Source of the DNA: Ruminococcaceae bacterium UBA7080
GTDB taxonomy: Bacteria; Bacillota; Clostridia; Oscillospirales; Acutalibacteraceae
Length of the DNA: 64,000 nucleotides
Assembly (NCBI GenBank): GCA_002493595.1
Contig: DKZG01000015.1
Coordinates: 17,670 to 81,669 of the forward strand
Direction of reading: 5' to 3'
In this document: positions 59,451-64,000 of the stretch, in pieces
Layout of the letters: each line of letters starts with the position of its first letter
How positions within the stretch are numbered: the first letter of the stretch is position 1
Notes under the pieces: model-generated
Told to the model about the DNA's origin: nothing
Seen by the model: only the letters and a program-made list of their open reading frames with translations
Databases searched by the model: none
Made by a program: the position numbers and the translations under genes

Positions 59451-60010
59451 TATATTTTTTTAATAATTTCTTCACCTTTTTCAGCCAGCTCAATTGCCTT
59501 GCCAACCTGTGTAAAATCACACACCATTGACTTAGGCTTTAAAACATAATTATCCATTGCATACGGAACAAAATAATAATTCTTGTAATTAAGCAAAGCA
59601 CCTATATTTTTGGCTGCAGCACCAAGAGCATCATTTGTTGAAATACCTATTACAACGGGTCTGTTGTTTCTCAAATGACTTTTAGTTGCCATCGTAACAG
59701 CCGTATCAGTTATACCATTTGCCAATTTAGCCAGAGTATTCCCTGTGCAAGGAACAATTGCAAGCACATCAAACATTTTTTTGGGGCCGACAGGTTCTGC
59801 CTGCTCGATTGTATGGATTATGCTGTTGCCTGTTATTTGAATAATTTTATTCTGTATATCAACGGCTCTGCCGAAGCGAGTATCTGTTGAATAAGCATTT
59901 TCGCTCATTATCGGTGTAACATTATGCCCTGCTTTAACCAGAGCTTCAAGAGCTTCCATTGACTTTTCAAAAGTACAAAAGGAGCCCGTCAGACAATAGC
60001 CGATATTCAA
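59447..60010 (-). CDS. dpaB: Dipicolinate synthase subunit B
   Basis: A 187-residue flavoprotein-like subunit (SpoVFB). Marks are GYCLTGSFCTF, PCTGNTLAKLANGITDTAV and SKHLRNNRPVV-like region (SHLRNNRPVVIGIST). With DpaA it makes dipicolinic acid, stored with calcium in the spore core. It overlaps dpaA by four bases (ATGA). Confidence 0.93.
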   Translation of the reverse strand: MNIGYCLTGSFCTFEKSMEALEALVKAGHNVTPIMSENAYSTDTRFGRAVDIQNKIIQITGNSIIHTIEQAEPVGPKKMFDVLAIVPCTGNTLAKLANGITDTAVTMATKSHLRNNRPVVIGISTNDALGAAAKNIGALLNYKNYYFVPYAMDNYVLKPKSMVCDFTQVGKAIELAEKGEEIIKKIY

Positions 60011-60732
60011 GAAAAATCCTCCTTTATAATTTGATGAATTGTTTTTCCGATTAACAATCCTGCCGACTTTTTTGAGTAGCGTGACGGCAGACGCTTTCCA
60101 TCTATAAGTTTAATTCCCTTTGATTTAGCATAAAGCGTGTCAACTCCGCCCGGAAAAGACGCTAAATCAATTAAAGTAACGTCACTGCTCAGTGCATCAA
60201 GCTCAGGCTTTGTAAAAATAATATGAGGCACTGTGTTGAATACTATATCATAGTTATTTTTATATTTCAGCTGATCAAAGGTTATATGATTTGCCGAATT
60301 AAATCGAGAAAGTGCTGCACTCTCCCTGCTGCGAGAGCAAACGGTAACATCTGCTCCAAGAGCCGAAAGGGCTTTATGAAGTGCCTGAGCAATCCTGCCA
60401 TAGCCGGTAATCAAAACCTTTGCATTATAGATTGACATATTTGAATTTTCTTTGTAAAGCGCAATTGCACCTTCAGAGGTCAAAAAAGCATTTTCCAGTA
60501 AAAATGATTTAATTTTATTATAATCAAATCCCTTAAAATCACCTGCACCGTAAAACACAGTTTTACCCTCCAAATTCTCAAACATATATTTTTTTGCAGG
60601 AATAGGCAAAACCACAAAATCAGCTTCAGCAAGACTTTCTTTATAGGAATAACCTTGTTCAACAAGATACTGCTTTGCATATTCCAGTCTTTCATCAGTT
60701 AAGTAAGGAATAGTAAAAGATTTTAATTTCAT
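60007..60732 (-). CDS. dpaA: Dipicolinate synthase subunit A
   Basis: A 241-residue subunit (SpoVFA), shorter than the ~297 residues of Bacillus. It has a Rossmann motif AKVLITGYGRIAQALHKALSALGA, then VTVCSRS and VFNTVPHIIFT. It oxidises the precursor in the lysine pathway branch to dipicolinate. Its presence marks a spore-former. A sigma-K-like promoter lies upstream. Confidence 0.93.
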   Translation of the reverse strand: MKLKSFTIPYLTDERLEYAKQYLVEQGYSYKESLAEADFVVLPIPAKKYMFENLEGKTVFYGAGDFKGFDYNKIKSFLLENAFLTSEGAIALYKENSNMSIYNAKVLITGYGRIAQALHKALSALGADVTVCSRSRESAALSRFNSANHITFDQLKYKNNYDIVFNTVPHIIFTKPELDALSSDVTLIDLASFPGGVDTLYAKSKGIKLIDGKRLPSRYSKKSAGLLIGKTIHQIIKEDFS

Positions 60733-60752
60733 AATAACACCTTCTATCCGTA

Positions 60753-60779
60753 TATACTATGAAATAAAAAAATATTAGT
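60753..60779 (-). promoter_or_regulatory. Sigma-K-like promoter of dpaAB
   Basis: On the minus strand CATAGTATA fits the sigma-K -10 consensus (CATANNNTA), with AC 16 bases upstream as the short -35. This suits the mother-cell expression of dpaAB known from Bacillus. Confidence 0.55.
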
Positions 60780-60796
60780 TAATAAAGAAGTTAGTA

Positions 60797-60825
60797 TTTA
60801 TTTTCGCAGCCAAAAGTAGTATAAT
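60797..60825 (+). promoter_or_regulatory. Possible promoter of murC
   Basis: A perfect TATAAT at 60820-60825, with only a weak -35 (TTTATT) 17 bases upstream. Confidence 0.45.
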
Positions 60826-60857
60826 ATATGTATTAAAATTTACGGAGGCTTGCTCTG

Positions 60858-62228
60858 ATGAGTATAGATGAAATATTAAAAAAAGTAAAACGTATACATT
60901 TTATAGGTATAGGCGGTTCGGGAATGTGCCCTCTTGCTGAAATTCTTATTTCTCTTGGGTATGAGCTTTCTGGCTCAGATAATAACGATACGGAAACCTT
61001 TAGAAAAATAGAAAGGGAAGGCGCGACCGTTTATCTTGGTCAGGTAAAAGAGAACTTGACTGATGATATTGAGCTTGTTATTTACACAAACGCAATCCTT
61101 GAAGGAAATGAAGAGCTTGATTATGCAATGGAGCATTTTCCCTGCTTTGAACGAGCTGAACTGCTTGGTGCCATGAGCAGAATTTTTTCAAACTGTATCG
61201 GTGTTTGCGGAACGCACGGAAAAACCACTACATCATCCATGATTACCCAGGTGCTGCTTGAAGCAGGATTAGACCCAAGCGCTGTTATCGGTGGCAAATT
61301 GCCTGTTATTGATGCATACGGCAGATATGGTCACAGCCAAAATTTTGTTTGTGAAAGCTGTGAATTTAACAACACGTTTTTAAAAATGAATCCGGATATC
61401 GCTGTTATTCTGAATATCGATGAGGATCATCTTGATTTCTTCGGCAATCTTGATAACATAAAAAAGTCATTTCGTCAATTTGCAGAAAAGACTACAAGAA
61501 CCATTATTTACAATGGTGATGACGTAAATACTGTTGATACACTAAAAGGAATAACCGGAAAAAAATTAATCTCAGTAGGCAAGAATGAAGACAATGAGTG
61601 GACTGCAAAAAATATTGACGTACCGGGCGGATTTAAATCTTCTTATGATGTTTATCATAACAGTGAATTTCTGACAAAAGTGGAACTTTCCGTACCCGGT
61701 GAACACAATATTCTGAATTCACTGTGTGCCTTTGCCGCTGCATATGAAAGCGGCGCAAATATAAATAGTATATGCAAAGGATTAAAAGCTTTCGGCGGTG
61801 CATCAAGGCGCTTTGAACTTTTAGGCGAATATAACGGTATTACCTTTGCTGACGATTATGCCCACCATCCTGCGGAACTTAAGGTAACACTTGAGGCTGC
61901 TATGAAAATGGGCTACAAAAATGTATGGGCAGTTCACCAGCCCTTTACCTACACGAGAACATCACTTTTGCTTGATGATTTTGCAAAGGTTTTGCAGATA
62001 CCCGATAAGTGCGTTGTCACAGCAATCATGGGAAGCCGTGAAGTGAATACAATCGGTATCAAAGCCAAAGATTTATCCGATAAAATTCCGGGATCTATTC
62101 AGCTTGACACCTTTGATGAAATTTGCGATTATGTTTTAAAACATGCACAAAAAGGAGATTTAGTGATCACACTTGGCTGCGGAGATATTTATAAAGCAGC
62201 CAGGATGATGGTTAACAAACTAAAATAA
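60858..62228 (+). CDS. murC: UDP-N-acetylmuramate--L-alanine ligase MurC
   Basis: A 456-residue ligase of peptidoglycan precursor synthesis. Marks are HFIGIGGSGMCPLAEIL (UDP-binding), CGTHGKTTTSSM (ATP loop), NIDEDHLDFFG and ADDYAHHPAELK. It joins L-alanine to UDP-MurNAc in the cytoplasm. GGAGG lies upstream of the ATG. It is monocistronic with its own terminator. Confidence 0.96.
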   Translation: MSIDEILKKVKRIHFIGIGGSGMCPLAEILISLGYELSGSDNNDTETFRKIEREGATVYLGQVKENLTDDIELVIYTNAILEGNEELDYAMEHFPCFERAELLGAMSRIFSNCIGVCGTHGKTTTSSMITQVLLEAGLDPSAVIGGKLPVIDAYGRYGHSQNFVCESCEFNNTFLKMNPDIAVILNIDEDHLDFFGNLDNIKKSFRQFAEKTTRTIIYNGDDVNTVDTLKGITGKKLISVGKNEDNEWTAKNIDVPGGFKSSYDVYHNSEFLTKVELSVPGEHNILNSLCAFAAAYESGANINSICKGLKAFGGASRRFELLGEYNGITFADDYAHHPAELKVTLEAAMKMGYKNVWAVHQPFTYTRTSLLLDDFAKVLQIPDKCVVTAIMGSREVNTIGIKAKDLSDKIPGSIQLDTFDEICDYVLKHAQKGDLVITLGCGDIYKAARMMVNKLK

Positions 62229-62233
62229 ATAAC

Positions 62234-62265
62234 AAAAAAGCTTCAGCTTTAGCTGAAGCTTTTTT
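62234..62265. terminator. Bidirectional terminator after murC
   Basis: Perfect 14-bp arms, AAAAAAGCTTCAGC and its complement, with a 4-base loop. Confidence 0.92.
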
Positions 62266-62279
62266 GTTAAATGAATATG

Positions 62280-62813
62280 TTATGCTTTAAAATATCTTTT
62301 TATTCTTTTTTCCAGCTTTATTTCATAAATAAAATATAATTTGCCTATAATTCGATCATAAAAAACAAAAATAATATTCATTAAAACTGCAAACAATACA
62401 ATAAGCCATTGTGCTTCCCCTTCTTCAAGAAAAGGTATCCCAAAAACAAATACAAGCAAAAGCTGTACTGCTGCAGCTGCAATATTAAACAACAATAATT
62501 TCAGTATATATTTAAATGGCTTGAAAGTGAACTTATTAAAGGAATCATATATTATGGGATAATAACCGAAAAACAGAATATACATCAGCATGCATTCCTT
62601 ATCGTTTACAAGCATAAGTGACAATGCACAAACGGCAGCATAAGTTAACCATGCTGCACAAACCGAAAATGTACGCCTGAGCATAATCATAAGTACGCCT
62701 ACCAACATAGGCATTGCATATGCCAAAATAAATGATAAGCCGCCTAAAAACAGCATCAAAACTGACAAGGCTGCTATGATGCCGCAGACGGCTACCGACA
62801 TTGCTTTTTTCAT
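62280..62813 (-). CDS. Conserved multi-TM protein (ECF S-component-like)
   Basis: A 177-residue protein with about five or six transmembrane segments. The N-terminus (VAVCGIIAALSVLMLFLGG, then YAMPMLVGVL) recalls ECF transporter S components, and FFGYYPIIYDSF is a conserved stretch of a Firmicutes family that I remember only as uncharacterised. The substrate is unknown. AAGGTGA lies upstream of the ATG. It converges on murC across the shared terminator. Confidence 0.6.
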   Translation of the reverse strand: MKKAMSVAVCGIIAALSVLMLFLGGLSFILAYAMPMLVGVLMIMLRRTFSVCAAWLTYAAVCALSLMLVNDKECMLMYILFFGYYPIIYDSFNKFTFKPFKYILKLLLFNIAAAAVQLLLVFVFGIPFLEEGEAQWLIVLFAVLMNIIFVFYDRIIGKLYFIYEIKLEKRIKRYFKA

Positions 62814-62904
62814 TAAATCACCTTTTTTAAAATAACACCAATTGCAAAATATGTAAATAGTGTGAATAATGAGTTAATTATTTGTTCATATTTTATTATT
62901 TGTA

Positions 62905-62932
62905 TTTACTTTTAAAAAAAATATTATATAAT
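62905..62932 (+). promoter_or_regulatory. Possible promoter of the lipoprotein gene
   Basis: TTTACT, a 16-base spacer and TATAAT. Confidence 0.45.
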
Positions 62933-62969
62933 TTATATAGAGTTTAACAACCAGAAAGAGGTGTAGAAG

Positions 62970-63977
62970 TTGAAAAAAGCATTTATACTTTTAATTGCAT
63001 TCATTATATTAATTTCGTGCGTTTTTGCTTCCTGCAGTGATAAGGAGAAAAATACGCAAAACAGCTCAACAACAGGTGAAGGCCTTGAAGGCAATGATAC
63101 TGAATTTGGTATTGAAAGTCAGGATGTAACGGATAAGGACGGTAAAAAGGTTACAGACAAAAAAGGTAACACTGTAACAACCAATGTTGCTGTTGTATAT
63201 AAAACCGATAAAAAAGGAAAGCGATACGGTGTAATCCTTGATAAGGACGGTAATCCCGCCAAAGATAAAAATGGCAACGAGATTACCATCGCAGCAGATG
63301 ACGATAACACAGGCAGCAAAAAAAGCACAACAAATACACCATCAAAAAATGCTGCAAAAACAACAACACAAAAACCGACAAAACCCGAGAAAACTACAGG
63401 TACAACAAAAAAAGATGTTCCTTTAACCGATTCAAATTCAACAACCAAATTTGAGGGTAAAGAGGTTGTACCAAAAACCAGCGCAACAGGAACTGAAGTT
63501 AATTTCTCCGTTAAAGATCAAAACATCTTAAAATCCATGCTTGAGGTTCCGTATCTCTACACAAAAAACTATGAAAATTCAGACGGTGTTCCCATTGAGA
63601 TTGCCGCTCATACCGCTGTATGGATGTCAGCCCGAGATGGCAATTCAACCGGTATTTTTCCATCCAGCCCTGTTGTCTTAAATCTGTTTAAATACTATGG
63701 ACAGACCGTTGTTAATTTTAAAACAAAATGCAACAAATATTCTGATAAAACATCCATAAAATATATCAAAGCAAATGACACCTTTGACATAAAAAAGCAC
63801 ACAAAAAAGGTTCAAAATGTATCTATAACCAAGATTGAGGATTTAGGTAATAATAACTATTATAAGGTAACGGGAAAGGTTTCAGGCTGCAGCAAAAAAA
63901 CAGTGGTTGCAATTGTTCAGAAAAACAAACTCGACTCTTCACTGGGATTTTCAGTCAAGGCACTCAATTGGAAATAA
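62970..63977 (+). CDS. Secreted lipoprotein of unknown function
   Basis: A 335-residue protein. The signal peptide ends in a lipobox (VFASC, Cys about 22). A Ser/Thr/Lys-rich, probably disordered linker with DKDGK/NGN-type repeats follows (about 25-165), and a C-terminal domain of about 150 residues contains LEVPYLYTKNYENSDGVPI. The domain is not recognised. The start is TTG with GAGGTG upstream. The gene is complete in the window. Confidence 0.75.
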   Translation: MKKAFILLIAFIILISCVFASCSDKEKNTQNSSTTGEGLEGNDTEFGIESQDVTDKDGKKVTDKKGNTVTTNVAVVYKTDKKGKRYGVILDKDGNPAKDKNGNEITIAADDDNTGSKKSTTNTPSKNAAKTTTQKPTKPEKTTGTTKKDVPLTDSNSTTKFEGKEVVPKTSATGTEVNFSVKDQNILKSMLEVPYLYTKNYENSDGVPIEIAAHTAVWMSARDGNSTGIFPSSPVVLNLFKYYGQTVVNFKTKCNKYSDKTSIKYIKANDTFDIKKHTKKVQNVSITKIEDLGNNNYYKVTGKVSGCSKKTVVAIVQKNKLDSSLGFSVKALNWK

Positions 63978-64000
63978 ATACAAAATATAAAAGCTGTTAT

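Noticed and set aside
1..64000. CRISPR arrays, rRNA genes, T-boxes or known riboswitches
   Set aside because: I saw no regularly spaced repeats, rRNA segments or conserved leader motifs; only one tRNA gene was found.

Overview
The window is about 64 kb of AT-rich DNA that looks like a spore-forming, low-GC Firmicute of the Clostridia, probably an Oscillospiraceae/Ruminococcaceae-type gut commensal. The evidence is purine-rich ribosome binding sites with many TTG and GTG starts, dipicolinate synthase genes (dpaA/dpaB), a SpoIVFB-like protease beside the TIGR03960/TIGR03936 radical SAM pair, RNase J, and Firmicutes-type gene order. No species can be named from the sequence alone.

Core, left part (1-37.4 kb). 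A minus-strand block carries a radical SAM pair, an M50 protease, ruvX, a class A PBP, a DEDD exonuclease, secG and a parE-parC topoisomerase pair. Next comes an rnj-rplI-dnaB-tilS-ftsH operon. After rnhA, a GNAT-type acyltransferase and a ROK sugar kinase, a minus-strand operon holds a GH51 arabinofuranosidase, DUF6171, radC, a degenerate PTS EIICB-like protein and an AlkD-like protein. Diverging from it, an M24 peptidase is coupled to a copper ATPase and a copper chaperone, with a 23-bp palindrome on the promoter. A CBS/HlyC protein, an FRG-domain protein, an old-yellow-enzyme-type reductase, two small membrane proteins and a GPH sugar transporter follow.

Accessory element (about 37,459-54,551). 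I infer a 17-kb integrative mobilizable element of the Tn4451/TnpX type inserted exactly at the 3' CCA end of a tRNA-Leu(GAG) gene. The last 9 bases of the tRNA are repeated at the far end, where the tRNA's probable original terminator is also found. Transfer genes are tnpV, a sigma-like HTH gene, an oriT-like hairpin cluster, mobC, a relaxase, a parB-like gene, a small conserved gene and a large serine recombinase. There are two cargo modules. (1) A retron: a promoter, a structured ncRNA with recognisable a1/a2, msr and msd parts, a 69-aa transmembrane candidate effector and a retron-type reverse transcriptase. (2) A five-gene operon: SPFH protein, multi-TM TPR/DUF6273 protein, two zinc-ribbon/TIR/TM/TPR proteins and a P-loop protein. 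Upstream of it, perfect 19-bp inverted repeats enclose a strong promoter, next to a tyrosine recombinase gene. As sequenced the promoter points away from the operon into a terminator-like hairpin, so the operon looks switched OFF. This phase-variable TIR/SPFH system is the most interesting thing in the window.

Core, right part (54.5-64 kb). tRNA-Leu with a consensus promoter is followed by an HAD phosphatase, the potABCD polyamine ABC operon, dpaAB with a sigma-K-like promoter, murC, a conserved membrane protein and a lipoprotein.
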